From positions 17,719,601 through 17,783,600 of the forward strand of contig OY759225.1 of assembly GCA_963662175.1 (NCBI GenBank): a DNA stretch of 64,000 nucleotides, given 5' to 3'. Below, one piece after another: positions 10,708-21,239 of this stretch (its first letter is position 1; each line of letters starts with the position of its first letter). The notes under the pieces were generated by a model, which worked only from the letters and a program-made list of their open reading frames with translations, was not told where the DNA came from and did not search any database. Source of the DNA: Aradus depressus (taxonomy: Eukaryota > Arthropoda > Insecta > Hemiptera > Aradidae). A program made the translations under genes and the position numbers.

Positions 10708-10835
10708 CAGGTGGAGGAGGTGTCCTGGTAAGACGTCTCTTCCTAGGAGAAGATCCTTTGGAGGATCCTGAAGAGTCCTGAGAAGACTGACATTTCTTCA
10801 CAGCCAACTCGCTCAGCATATCCTGAGCTTCTTTC
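10708..10835 (-). CDS. Exon 6: Ser/Lys-rich linker
   Basis: 128 nt, phase 2 in and phase 1 out. The acceptor is TTGTTTAG|GAAAGA and the donor CCACCTG|GTAAGT. It encodes KEAQDMLSELAVKK, a likely short helix, then a serine run with KGSSPRKRRLTRTPPPP. The basic RKRR patch next to serines and threonine-proline looks like a regulated linker, with possible phosphorylation or nuclear-localisation sites (inference). The EAQ.ML motif has a counterpart in the vertebrate PTPN13 linker after the last PDZ as I remember it, which is weak support for orthology. Both junctions fit in phase. Confidence 0.72.
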
Positions 10836-11404
10836 CTAAACAATAACAAAATATTTATATAAATAATTTTAAAAAATTTCACTTTTCGTAATAAATGATC
10901 CCATATTGTTATTTTACCCTTTCACCGATTTGACTGAAAATCTATAGGTGTTCTGGATGAATATACTAAATTTTATCAGGAGTTATCATATTCAAAGACA
11001 TACAGAGGAAATATTTGTCTCATTTTTTGAATCATAGGGTCAGAATTTTTGACCGATTACATAAATTCTCGAATACTTCTTACAGATACGTGTCAAAAAA
11101 ATAAAATAAAATAAAGTAACAAACTTACGATGTAAAATGGTGGAAAGCTGAAGAGGCAATGATAGAAATCGTGGAAAATACAAGAAAAACTGTGTAGAGA
11201 AATGCATCTCTCAACGATGACGACATTGCAACGTAAATAACAAAAACCACAATGAACAATGACTAGGCCTCGAAATCATATTACCAACTGACGTATGCAA
11301 AGTGTCTTGTTCATTAACAAATTAATTATCATTAATAGAGGATAATTGGCGTTATTAATGAGAGTCTTATTTTTCTTAAACAATTCATTTCTCTAATGAG
11401 GCTA

Positions 11405-11590
11405 TATTTAGTTTATTTTTTACTTCCCCAGAAAGTATGGAGAAAGTTATGTAATCGGTCTGAAATTCGATGTTTAATATTCACTAGAATTTCCTAGGGT
11501 TTCCGACTCCCTGATTCAGAAAATTTAAAGAAAATATCTTATCGGTGTGTCGTTTACATTTGTGTGTGCATAGTTTTGAGAGTGACTTTC
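11405..11590. repeat. Family-D dispersed repeat
   Basis: Starts TTTACTTCCCCAG, then GTTATGTAATCGGTC and TTCCGACTCCCTGATTCAG. One terminal part of the family. Confidence 0.6.
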
Positions 11591-11670
11591 TTATACTCAG
11601 TAATGCCAGTAAGAATTGATTTTGAAAAGATATACAATACAATTTAAACATTATTTTGAAATATTTCCCG

Positions 11671-12013
11671 AGTGCGCCGGTAGCTCAGTAGTATGCGTGC
11701 TGGTCTTCTGAGCTCAAGAACGTGGGTTCGGAACCCGACCGAGGCCCTTAGTTAATTTTATCTGGGAGGTAAAATAAACTTGAGCAAGCCGTCCTCCGGA
11801 TGGGACGTTAAGCGATGGTCCCGCGCCTGTACGATGTCAGGTACTCGTTAAAAACCCCTGCCCCAGGTGAATAAAAATTTAGGGTGGGCAAAATTTAGGA
11901 CTCCCACAGTAGAGTCGGGCTCATGTCCACCAGAGTGACGAAAGAGCGCTCTGGTAGTAGGTGATATGACCTCGTAGTTAAAGCCCAGGCATGAGTCAGC
12001 CTAACCTAACCTA
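11671..12013 (+). mobile_element. SINE-A, near full length, CCTAA tail
   Basis: Head GCGCCGGTAGCTCAGTAGTA (box A), box B GGTTCGGAACC, tail CCTAACCTAACCTA. Inserted next to the opposite-strand copy at 12014. Confidence 0.92.
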
Positions 12014-12300
12014 GGCCGGCCTTTAACTACGGCTTCATATCGCCTACTACCAAAGCGCTCTTTCGTCACTCCGGTGAACATGAGCCCGACTCTACTGCGA
12101 GAGCCCTAAATTTTGCTTACTCAGGTTTAGTTACCTAATGGTCTTTAACACGAGTAACTGACATCGCACAGTTTGAAACTATGCTTGACGTCCCATCCGA
12201 AGGACGGCGAGCTCGAGTTTTTTTGCCTCTCAGATAAGATAATATAAGAGCCTCGGCCGGGTTTCAAACCCGCGATTTTGAGCTAAGTAGACTAGCATTT
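12014..12300 (-). mobile_element. SINE-A, interrupted by SINE-B
   Basis: Starts GGCCTTTAACTACGGCTTCA. The head region is broken near CTAAGTAGACTAGCATTT, where a SINE-B insertion begins. Confidence 0.8.
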
Positions 12301-12310
12301 AGATCCAGTT

Positions 12311-12520
12311 GTGAGGGAGCCGTGGTGGCCGTGCGGGCTAGAGCGTAGGGCTTTGGTCGCATGGTCTCACCATGGTTTGCGGGTTCGAATCCCGTCCGGG
12401 AGTGAGTTTTATTTCGTAGAACTTCGTCCCGGGGCCATGGACGTCGTAAATAATTAGATAACACAATGACATGGCTAATATGCATCGAACGTAAGGCTAA
12501 AAAAGAAAAAAAAAAAAAAA
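12311..12520 (+). mobile_element. SINE-B, full length with target duplication
   Basis: tRNA-like head GAGGGAGCCGTGGTGGCCGT, box B GGTTCGAATCC, unique body, poly-A tail. It is flanked by the direct repeat AGATCCAGTT at 12301-12310 and 12521-12530, which shows retrotransposition into an older SINE-A. Confidence 0.92.
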
Positions 12521-12628
12521 AGATCCAGTTCTGATAAAATTAATTTAATAATTTAATTTTAGTTTTTCCTTTGTTATTGAGAAGGGGAAGAAAATATTTC
12601 AGATCAAACAAATATCCAACTGAGCAGA

Positions 12629-12698
12629 GGATAATATGACCACGATATGACCACGTAGTTATTAAAGCCCGGGCATGAGTCATAAAACCTAACCTAAC
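12629..12698 (+). mobile_element. SINE-A tail fragment
   Basis: Last 70 bp only: AAAGCCCGGGCATGAGTCAT followed by AAAACCTAACCTAACC. Confidence 0.8.
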
Positions 12699-12714
12699 CT
12701 TTGAAATATTTTCA

Positions 12715-13175
12715 ATGGAAATTTATTCTGCATTTTTTGAGGCAATATATCTTCGGTCGTATTAATTTTATCTCAAGGCTGAGTACTTTTGAAAATTGGA
12801 AATTTATCAAGTAACATTTTTTGTAGGAACCAATGTTCCGATAGGACTAACTGTTTTCGGGTAAATCAAGGAAACGTCTAAAAATATGTGTTTTAAAACG
12901 ACATTTTAGGACGGTTTTAGTTATGCACCCGTGCAACTTGCGAAAAATCTTATTTCATATAAAATGTCTCTTTTAACAAGAACTTTCTCCCTACAACTAT
13001 TACTTGAAAATATTTTTGATTAGGTCATAAAAATAAGCGGTATTTTGTAAAATGTAGTTAGGTCCGGGGTAAAATGGTCTCAATTTTCGGATCGTAGCAC
13101 ATGTGACCCTTTCATTCCAAATTTCAAGTTCATAGCTACTATCGTTTTTGCGGTAGAGGTCTCAAAACTTTCCAA
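12715..13175 (+). repeat. Family-F dispersed repeat
   Basis: Unclassified repeat with blocks GATAGGACTAACTGTTTTCG, GGGTAAATCAAGGAAACGTC and CAAATTTCAAGTTCATAGC. The same blocks appear in reverse orientation at 62050-62440, with partial matches at 42830-42900 and 55720-55860. Confidence 0.6.
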
Positions 13176-14460
13176 TCACTAACTGATGTCGCGATTATTC
13201 GCGAAAATAGTCAAAACATATTCAGGAGACCCTGGAAAATCCGTTGAAACCTCGAACAGAGATTTTTGCACGATTAAAATACTTTCTCATAACGTAATAT
13301 ATAAATGGCAAACTATAAAAAAAATAAGAAGATGCCCAAACATTGTTTGAAATATAATTAATGTTAGAAAAACGAATGTGAATAAGGGTGTAAACAAAAA
13401 TAAGTAAAAATATTGGGCGAATTAATAAACTAGGTGTGGAGTACATTCTGCTGTTTGCAAAAACTGAGCTGAGTCAGGCTTATCTGTATGAAAAACTCAG
13501 TTAATGTTTTAATAATTATCAGTAATTTCTCACCTTGTATGTTCTTTATGAATATATTAATACTTTAAAAAGATTTCAATTGAATTCAAAGGATTTTTTC
13601 TAGCCTTTTTGTAGACAACAACAGCTGTTTTTGCACACAATTCTTTTTACTATGTGTTCTTTGTATGTTGAAGAATATTTTTATCGAAAAAAAGTCGAAG
13701 TTTGTATGTTAGAACACTGAAAAAAACGGCTCAAAAAAAGTGGTGTCCGATGGTAAACCGAAAAGGGCTTCGTCCGGATTTTTATATTTGAAATAGAAAA
13801 ATTCTATTTTGCGCGAGAATTTTGTCTCTCAATTGATTTCAATGGGGATTTCGTTTTTCGGTAATTATTCCTCCGTGGTATGTTCGATTTCAGATTTTTT
13901 TAGTAGTAAACCATCGTCACCGTGTCCACTACCATCGTGGCAAATTTAAATGTGATCGGTAAAAGGGTTTAGGAGGAGTACAAGTACAACGAAATACATG
14001 AGTCGCCTAAGAAAGAGTTCGTAAACTCAGCTCAATAAAATGAACAAAAAGAAAATAGAATAAGAATAAAATAAATAGAGACATAATAAAAGTTGATGTT
14101 GAAAAACGGGAAAATAGGGTGGAAAGGGAATAGACAAGAGAAAAAAAGGATAAGGAAGAAAGGATAAACAGGAGAGAAAGGGTTAGGAAGGGAATATATT
14201 TAAATAAAGAAGCTATGAAGTTTAATTATGGGGTGGGTTTGTGGGGGGAATATCCGATAGGAGGCAGACGATACAATAGTTTATTATTGTATACTCGTAT
14301 CTCCTGACAAGTGGGAGACGGTACTGTTATATCGAACAATAGCTAGCATACAGACAGACAAGAGGGTTCTGTCGATTGTACCAACTCAACCTGAAAGGTA
14401 TTCTGTGCTAATTGACACAATGTTATTCTCCTGTTTGTACAATTGACAACCTGGTGAGCT
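13176..14460. other. No gene recognised; AT-rich intron sequence
   Basis: Intron between exons 5 and 6. It includes a purine-rich stretch at 14035-14220 and a small open frame at 13222-13446 without domain features. Confidence 0.5.
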
Positions 14461-14529
14461 TTGTACATTATTGAGAGGAGACAGTCAATTAAATATCAAA
14501 CCTAATGACAACACATTTGTGAAGTTCTC

Positions 14530-15033
14530 AAGCTGTCTCCTTGGAGATCGCCATTCGATAATGTGTCACCGCGGCCAGAGTAGGCCTATTGTGTGTCCTG
14601 TGTGTGTTGGTCCCTTCCACAGCCCTGTATCTTTAATAAAGTCCAGGATTTTGCTGCAGGTTCCCTCCATTACATGCTTCGGTTCCATTATGGCAGACAC
14701 GAAGCAGTAAAACTCCTGCAGTCTAGTGCATTACACTGACTTAGAATAAGAACCGGAATCTCATTTCCTGCACAGAGGGCTTCTAGCGATGCCCATGTTC
14801 ATATGACAACTGCTCATATTCAGGAGCTCTCGGCTCCTTTTCTCTGAGGGTTCCGCAACAAAGAGTTTTGAATGTCTTTGCTTTGGGACTCTTCTACAGA
14901 ACTGGATGTGTTTCCTGGTCGGCCAATGTTTTATTGCCGCTCTTGCAGTGCTCTTAGAGATCCCGCAGAAGGGTTCTGGTCCTATAGGTCCTTTGTCAGC
15001 TCCTGACCGGGCTAGTTGATCAGCACTTTCGAA
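14530..15033 (-). pseudogene. LINE ORF2 remnant: RNase H and C-terminal end
   Basis: Minus strand reads ESADQLARSGADKGPIGPEP, typical of the RNase H domain of non-LTR elements (ekAD.LAr.Ga). It continues with HSKLFVAEPSEKRSRELL, then an internal deletion and GIARSPLCR. After stops come MEPKHVMEGTCSKILDFIKD and TGLW, a common LINE ORF2 C-terminus. It lies in intron 5 just past the GC donor and is a decayed Jockey/I-group-like element. Confidence 0.72.
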
Positions 15034-15148
15034 AAAGTAAAGGAAAATTATTATTTTTAATAAAAGCGCGAACAATAGAAGTATTACAATATTACGTATA
15101 GTAGAGGTAGTAAGAAAATGTAAGTCCTGGTCCAGTGTTGCAACTTGC

Positions 15149-15315
15149 CTAAGTATTGGTTTGAAGGTGCGATGATGTGAGTGTGTGGGTGAGTGAGGCT
15201 GAAGAGGGGTCTGTGCCTGGTCTCGGTAGAGTCTAAGTCGAACCAGGCTCCCACACTGACGTAGGTAGCTCACCGCCTCCTCGTGCGACAGACTAGACAT
15301 GTCCACATCGTTCAC
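15149..15315 (-). CDS. PTPN13: Exon 5: second half of second PDZ, GC donor
   Basis: 167 nt, phase 0 in and phase 2 out. The acceptor is ATTGCAG|GTGAAC. It encodes VNDVDMSSLSHEEAVSYLRQ (last loop and alpha-B helix), CGSLVRLRLYRD (last strand), then a His/Pro-rich tail ending FKPIL(R). The only donor nearby that joins in frame to the next exon is ACTTAG|GCAAGT. That is a GC dinucleotide in an otherwise perfect consensus and creates an AGG arginine codon at the junction. The frame also stays open past this point for a while before running into intron and LINE sequence. Confidence 0.82.
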
Positions 15316-15367
15316 CTGCAATATTGACAAATATGAGAAAATCATACAAAATTATATTTTATACAAC

Positions 15368-15572
15368 CACTGTTATTGTGACTCATCCCCGGTCATTGTG
15401 ACATTGTGACAACAACGAGGTCATATCGCCAACTACCAAACTAACAGAGCGTTCTTCCGTTGCTCGCGTGGACGTGAGTTGGACACTACTCTGGTAATCC
15501 TAATCTTATCTATCACTAAACGTCCCGTTTCACCTCCCATATAAAAAGGAGCCTCGGTCGAGTTTCAAGGGA
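15368..15572 (-). mobile_element. Diverged SINE-A fragment
   Basis: GTGACTCATCCCCGG, then CAACGAGGTCATATCGCC and AAGGAGCCTCGGTCGAGTTT. It has a small internal insertion and a deleted centre. Confidence 0.7.
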
Positions 15573-15850
15573 AGACGCGGGTGGCACCCCAAGGATTTGT
15601 GTTGCCTCTGGCAGGCAGTGGAGGCAGACCAAGAAGAACAGGAGAGCTGAGAGGCGCAGCGTGATTCTGGGGATGACCGCAGGTTGCTGGTAACACGGCT
15701 CACCTGCGACCATCCTCGGCGCAACGCAGCCAAGAACATGGATGCCTGGTCCCGAGTTCTCTCAGGAAACGCCGATAAGGTAGGCTGGAGGCCCAGCCAA
15801 TCGCCCCGGCGATTGGGGGGTTCTACAGCCGGCCGTAGCACCAATAAAAA
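15573..15850. other. GC-rich unassigned repeat-like block
   Basis: More GC-rich than its surroundings and open in several frames on both strands. It ends at a short A/AAAT-rich tail, as retroelement ends do. I do not recognise a domain, and it is not in phase with neighbouring exons. Confidence 0.35.
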
Positions 15851-15978
15851 AATAAATAAACGAAAAAAAAAATTATATTGTGATCTTATTCACCCCCTAT
15901 ATACCCTAATGTGAAAGGTTTTTGGACAGTATCAACTGAAAGGCTCATATGATGGCATAGTTACACTATAGTACTCAC

Positions 15979-16131
15979 AGTGACGATCTTGTCCCCAGGT
16001 CGTATCCTGGTGTCAGAGAGAGCAGGTTCTCGGACAAGTGCACGTACGTAGTGTCCCAGAACACTCTGATCCTCCTTACGTAGAGTGAACCCCAGAGAAC
16101 CGTTCATCTTCTCCATTACGATCTCAAATTC
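15979..16131 (-). CDS. PTPN13: Exon 4: first half of a second PDZ (PTPN13 PDZ4-like)
   Basis: 153 nt, 51 codons, phase 0 in and out. The acceptor is ATTGCAG|GAATTT and the donor GTCACT|GTGAGT. It encodes FEIVMEKMNGSLGFTLRKED, then GHYVRALVREPALSDTRIRP and GDKIVT. The GSLGF carboxylate-binding loop and the GDKI strand are typical PDZ features. The GHYV.ALV.EPA.SD spacing parallels the vertebrate PTPN13 domain that follows the RIK.LFP domain. It has the same length, phases and split point (after the sixth residue from GD) as the exon at 1959-2111. Confidence 0.87.
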
Positions 16132-16446
16132 CTGCAATATAGAAGAACAACTGTTTGTTTTGTGACGTTTTGTACCAGTCACTCACAAAACACTCATCAC
16201 TAAGGATTTTTATACACAAATCTCTAATTTGTCGAAAGAATGACATCGAGTTTACCATCATCATTAAGCTGTTTGAAACAGCATTTTCTTAAATATAAGA
16301 ATTCGAAAGCGTTAAATGAAAAAAATAAAATGAAAATGTATAATAAATAAATAAATTGTTCTCCATCTGAGTCACAACACTGTTGTTATTTATTAATTTT
16401 ACCAATTTAAATTGTTATACTTGAAAAAAAAAATATACATCACAGC

Positions 16447-16478
16447 CTGACGATGAAGGCAATCTCGAAAGCCGGCTA
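16447..16478 (+). ncRNA. Hammerhead-like motif (GCCGGC family)
   Basis: CTGACGA, T, stem II GAAG-GCAA-TCTC (imperfect), GAAA, palindrome AGCCGGCT, then A as the possible cleavage base. The next 70 bp (CTGTGAGAGGTCAGGCTACG) match repeats at 36480-36525 and 52780-52810. Confidence 0.45.
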
Positions 16479-16574
16479 GCACAAAATAATATCTGTGAGA
16501 GGTCAGGCTACGTTTTTATTTTGTAACCTGTGAGACAGATATTAACGTTACAAATATAAGCTAAAAAAGTTGTT

Positions 16575-17035
16575 AGTGAATCACCAGCTATGTACTTCCC
16601 CAGGACAAATTAATACATTAAGTTTTCGCTCTCCCTCCAAAGCCAATTGACCGTTTGGGCTCAAACTCAATACTTAACTTACACATAGTGGCTTCTGAAA
16701 TCTCATACTGAATTTTGTGTCGATATTCATTATATCGACAGTTATTAGGGGCTTGAGTCGAATCCCCTTTCTATGGTCCCTCGTTCCATTCAATCGATAA
16801 TGCGGAAAAATTGTAGAAGCTTATGGTTTTGAATTTAAATAAAAAATTTCATGTCAATACATTCATTACATCACTAGTTTGTTGAATTTTTGCCATAAGT
16901 TCCCTCTTTCGGTTGATTCCGCTGAAAATTGATAGGTGTTGTTCTAACAGGGCTTTGAATATACTTATGAAATGTCAACCCATTCTTTACAACGACTGTT
17001 ATTAGAGTTTTGACGTGACAACGCAATAATTTGGT
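16575..17035. repeat. Family-D dispersed repeat
   Basis: GTGAATCACCAGCTATGTAC, TATCGACAGTTATTAGGGGC and ATTGATAGGTGTTGTTC blocks in the family order. Confidence 0.6.
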
Positions 17036-17039
17036 AGGC

Positions 17040-17620
17040 CGGCACCTCTTGTTCGAAAACTGCGTTATGTTACTTTCGGTAACACGTAACACACGTATCG
17101 CGCATGCGCCGAGAGAGAGAGCGCTTCACACGTTCTTCGTTCCGCTAGTTGCTCTCCTGTCTCGATTCACGTGGTACCGCCTACAAACGTATCGCTGCTG
17201 ACCGATTTGATGTTTACTTTTTGAAATATAAAATATTTCAATACTAAACGAAATGAGTACGTATTTCTAAATTGAATAATTTATTATTTTAAACATTAAA
17301 AAAACATTTTCGTTGGTAAATATTTATTGATAAATAAAATTTATTTGAAAATGATATTTACAATACAAATAATATTTTTATCGAATAAACCTCTTTATAA
17401 AAATTGTAAACCAAATTTTCATTTTTTGAAAACTATTATGCTTATGAATGTTTTCTTTCTATATTGTTTTTAAATTGTTTCAAGGTTCAAAAATGTTATT
17501 GAAATGATTTGTTATATTTGATTCTTGACACTTTCGCTATCTCGCAACTCAGACGTTGTCACGCTCATTTCGCCTCGCATCGGAGTTGCATGCACCCGAT
17601 TTTATGTGTTAATTCACTCC
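17040..17620. other. CpG-rich flanks around an AT core, unassigned
   Basis: 17080-17200 and 17535-17590 are rich in CG dinucleotides (for example CGCGCATGCGCCGAGAG) and bracket about 330 bp of AT-rich DNA. Possibly the ends of an unrecognised element. No coding signal. Confidence 0.35.
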
Positions 17621-18212
17621 TCTAATTCCTTCATACCTTTGGCTAATTCGGTTAATAATCAATAGGTGTCTTCTTTAAAAATTTCTTGATGCACACATTT
17701 TTATTTTCATTTTTTTTTGGAATCAAGAGGTTGGAAAACATGAAATTGAAAATTCTGCATGATGATTACATTTTCTGCCGCCTCGGTTGTGGAGCAGCAC
17801 TAGACATTTTTAAGGACAATTTTAAAGATAACTCTAAAATTGGAGCATAGAATGATAAAAAGCTGTGTACTTTATTAATAGATGTACTTTTAAAGCTTCT
17901 CTTTATCTTTGCAAGGAGTTTTGATTAAAACAGTCTTTTGAACTAGAACTTTAGTGGGAAGAAGACTGCAGGTTGTTGGTTTAGGTCTGGTAAACAAGGC
18001 TCTTCAAACAGACACTACTTAAAGTGACAAAATTGATTTGTCTCTTCCTACAGAGGTGCTTCTCTTTGTACCCACAACTAGCTACTTGACATTGTCTTTA
18101 TTTTATAGTCTACAAGCTGCCCTTATAGCACTGGGTCAATCTTGAACATAAATCCATGTATGTTTTTTCAACTTCGTTCTATTCTATCAATCAGAATGTT
18201 CCTTTTATAGAA

Positions 18213-18481
18213 ATCATTCTCAAAATCATAAAAAATTGACATTTTCAAACAAAACTTTTCCTACAAAAGATACGTATTTTTTCACGTAGAATACAAGTAT
18301 GCAATTAAAACTATGGATTTCCATTAAAAAAATCGAAGTTGCCCTTGATTTAACCCTGAAAACGCCACTAGAGGTTAAATTTCGTATTACCATTATATGT
18401 CCCCCTTTAAACCCTGCAACTTTTGTTTGAACAATTTTTTTCGATTTATTCTTGTCTTTCAGGTTAAATGAATCACCCGGT
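18213..18481. mobile_element. Solo end of the long-TIR Tc1/mariner-like element
   Basis: Matches the right inverted repeat of the element at 36717-37714, ending AATGAATCACCCGGTAT. No transposase part is left. Confidence 0.8.
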
Positions 18482-18499
18482 ATTTAATTAAGGCGTTGA

Positions 18500-18800
18500 G
18501 TATATATATATTTTCACATCCCCACGAAGTATATGTTATGTAATCGGTCAGAAATTCGATATTGAGTTTTCACCGGAATTTCGTGTTTTTCCGAACCGAA
18601 ATCCTCGATGATCACCGGCAATGTACTTCCCCAGAACGAATTATTAAATTAAATTTTCGCTCCCTCTCCAAAACCTAATATTCAATAGTTGATTACATAA
18701 AGGCACCTAAAATCCTGATACTAAATTTTTTGTCGATAAATTCATTACATTGGCAGTTATTAGGATGTTTGAATTGAGCTCCCCTTCCCTTCGGACGACG
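18500..18800. repeat. Family-D dispersed repeat
   Basis: TATGTAATCGGTCAGAAATT, ACCGGCAATGTACTTCCCCA and GGCAGTTATTAGGATG. It ends about 100 bp before exon 3 on the downstream side. Confidence 0.6.
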
Positions 18801-18905
18801 GACGACATCTAATGTTTTTCAGCAGAATTGATCAAATGAAAGGAGAGGATCAGAGGCTGGGCTCAACTCAATAACTCCAAGTTTCACCTTACATACTATA
18901 CTTAC

Positions 18906-19055
18906 ACCATACTGTGAAGGAGGTGGAAGTGAAGGCTGTTCCCGAGGTGGGGGTGGAGGAGGATTGGTCTCCACAGGTGGTAACACTGCCTCCGGAGGTC
19001 GACATACTGTCAGTTTGACTTCAGCAGGAGCAGACCGCAACACTTCCAGTGCCTC
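18906..19055 (-). CDS. PTPN13: Exon 3: second half of the PDZ plus proline-rich tail
   Basis: 150 nt, phase 0 in and out. The acceptor is CTATACAG|GAGGCA. Two donors overlap: TATGGT|GTAAGT, chosen for its consensus and because it keeps phase 0, and TATG|GTGTAA. It begins with the alpha-B helix EALEVLRSAPAEV, continues with the last strand KLTVCRPPEAVLPP, and ends in a PPPPPP-containing linker. The CRPP..VLP motif directly after the last strand is also found in the matching vertebrate PTPN13 PDZ domain, which supports the identification. The polyproline stretch could be an SH3 or WW ligand; that is inference. Confidence 0.85.
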
Positions 19056-19351
19056 CTGTATAGCAAAGATACAAAGTCTTTGACAAACTCCACAACCAAT
19101 CTTAAAGATTTGATTAAGGAAAGAGGATATACAACTTCTTAAGATATTTTAATAAAGGAGTTTGAAGAAACTAATAAAGCAGGATATCGATCAACTTCTT
19201 ACAATATTACTTATTGTTAGTAAGGTTAGATAATGAAATTCCAAAGTTTGCCCAAGTCTTTTGAAAATTCGTTGAAGGAAATTTGAAAAATAATTTCCAA
19301 TCGCCACATAACGAAATTGTTCAATACCCGCTTCACTGTATCGACCGAGAT

Positions 19352-19495
19352 CCTCTTGTAGAATGTCAAGTACTCGTGAGAACAACACTAGGTAAACATG
19401 GGTAAGCAAAATTTAGGAACTCCAGCCCAAGGCTCATGCTCTCCAGAGCGACAAAAGAGCGCTTTGATAAGACGTGATATGACCTCATAGTTACA
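19352..19495 (+). mobile_element. SINE-A fragment (3' half)
   Basis: GAATGTCAAGTACTCGTGAG through GCGCTTTGATAAGACGTGAT and CTCATAGTTA. Diverged. Confidence 0.65.
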
Positions 19496-19520
19496 GTAGT
19501 ACTAGTCACAATAACTATTA

Positions 19521-19733
19521 TAGGGAACCATGATGGCCGTGCGGGCTGGAGCTTAGGGCTTTGGTCGCATGGTCTCACCGCTTGCGGGTTAGAATCCCGT
19601 CCGGGAATGAGTTTTATTTCTTAGATAGAACTCCCTCCCGGGATGTTGTAAATAACTAGCTAACACCAACACCATTATAAGAGTCATGGCTATTATGCAT
19701 CGTACAGACAAAAAAAAAATATAAAATAAAATA
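19521..19733 (+). mobile_element. SINE-B, full length with target duplication
   Basis: Head GGGAACCATGATGGCCGTGC, box B GGTTAGAATCC, A-rich tail. Direct repeat AATAACTATTA at 19510-19520 and 19734-19744. Confidence 0.92.
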
Positions 19734-19767
19734 AATAACTATTATTGTTTTTCCTTAAACTAGTTAG

Positions 19768-19978
19768 TTATTGTTACTAGCAGAGCGCACTTTCGTCGCT
19801 CTAGTGGACATGAGCCCGACTCTACTATGAAACTGCTAAGTCGGCACTACGCAGGTTTATTCCCCAAAGAAAAGGGTCTTCCTAACATTGTTCATGTTCG
19901 AACATTGTTTAACTTGTCATCCGAAGGACGACGTGCTCAACGTTTTTTCACCTCCCAGATAAAAACTGGCCGGGTAGT
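19768..19978 (-). mobile_element. Diverged SINE-A fragment
   Basis: GCACTTTCGTCGCTCTAGTG to CAGATAAAAACTGGCCGGG. Both ends are missing. Confidence 0.7.
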
Positions 19979-20232
19979 AGGTATTTATTTTCAGTGAAAT
20001 ATTTCTCTTCCTTCTAAAACTACAGATATTTGTCAGGTATCTAATTAACATTAAAATAGGTACTAGTCAAACCTAGAAAACGTTCATTATCATTCGATAA
20101 AGGAATCGATATATGCCTTCTGAAACCGCTTGCGATACTGGAATCAATACTTTAATGGGAACGCATCATCATTTTTACCCTAGAAGACATTACTGAATTT
20201 AGAACGTATTACGTATTATATATACGGTCAAA

Positions 20233-20510
20233 AGGCGCCATAGCTCAGCTTGCTTACTAAGCTCAAGATCCCGGGTTGAACACGCCTAAAATAAACTTAA
20301 GCACGCCGTCCTTCGGATGGGACATTAAGCGATGGTCCCGAGGTAGTACGATGACTGTTACTCGATAAAGACCCCTACTTTAGGTGAATAAAAATTTAGG
20401 GTAGGCAAAATTTGGGACTCCCATTGAGTCCACCAGAGTGACGAAAGAGCGCCCTGGTTATAGGCGATATGACCTTGTAGTTAAAAGCCCGGGCATGAGC
20501 CATAATAACT
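20233..20510 (+). mobile_element. SINE-A with TAAC-type tail
   Basis: Head GGCGCCATAGCTCAG, internal deletions, and tail CATAATAACTAACTA rather than CCTAA. Represents the second tail type. Confidence 0.85.
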
Positions 20511-20759
20511 AACTATATACGATCATTTTTACAGTTCTCTCCCGTAACTCCCTATACTGTCATTATTTGTTTTAAGGAAGACACTCTCAGAATCACGCTG
20601 TTCAATGAAACCGCTGATGCCAACACATGACTTTCTTATACTCAGTAATGCCAGTATGAAGAGAGTTCTGTTATAGGCACATTACATATATTATTGCTAC
20701 AATACGTCCAAAATTAAGTTTATTTTCTACTTCTCAGTGTACCATAATATAAATGATAT

Positions 20760-20952
20760 TATGAGTCATGCCAGGGCTCTAACTACGAGGTCATTTCGCC
20801 TACTACCAGAGCGCCTCATCTAGGGTAGGGGTCTTTAACGAGTACCTGACCGTACAGGCTCGGGACCATCGCTTAACGTCCCATTCGAAGGACGGCGTGC
20901 GTAAGTTCATCTCACCTCCCACATAAAATAGACTAAGGGACTCGGACGGGTA
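20760..20952 (-). mobile_element. SINE-A fragment
   Basis: ATGAGTCATGCCAGGGCTCT to GACTCGGACGGG. The centre is deleted. It lies 50 bp downstream of the exon 2 donor. Confidence 0.8.
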
Positions 20953-21002
20953 TATATATATATATAAAATATACTATAGTTTTAGAATAAGTATCTAGTT
21001 AC

Positions 21003-21199
21003 ATAGTTGGATAGTCCAAGGAGGGGCACCCCTGAAGCAGCCAGAAGAATGTCCCCCGGCTGAAGTTGTCCAGAATGGGAGGCTGGCTGATGAGGGAACA
21101 GTCTCTTGATGCGGACGAGGCCAGGCCAGGGCTCTCCGCCAGACACACTAAGACCCAGACCTCCGGAGCCCTTCTTCACTGATACACTGAACACCGAAC
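21003..21199 (-). CDS. PTPN13: Exon 2: first half of a PDZ domain (PTPN13 PDZ3-like)
   Basis: 197 nt, phase 1 in and phase 0 out. The acceptor is GTTGCAG|GTTCGG and the donor AACTAT|GTAACT. It encodes a PDZ N-terminal half: a beta strand with FSVSVKKGSG, the carboxylate-binding loop as GGLGLSVSGG, then LVRIKRLFPHQPASHSGQL and QPGDILLAASG. The LVRIK.LFP.QPA.. signature is close to a vertebrate PTPN13 PDZ domain. Binding-loop GLGL in place of GLGF is common in PDZ domains. The partner half lies 1.9 kb downstream. A 4.3-kb intron upstream carries a hAT insertion at 22385-23413. Confidence 0.85.
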
Positions 21200-21239
21200 C
21201 TGCAACAGAAGGATAAAACTTTAATCAAACAACAAGCTG

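Noticed and set aside
12313..12400. tRNA-Ser/Leu-like gene
   Set aside because: Followed by a shared body and poly-A tail and flanked by AGATCCAGTT duplications. It is a SINE-B.
15150..15345. Exon 5 reading on to 15055 as one long ORF
   Set aside because: The frame past 15149 becomes AT-biased and merges with LINE RNase H sequence. Splicing at AG|GCAAGT fits the next exon's phase.
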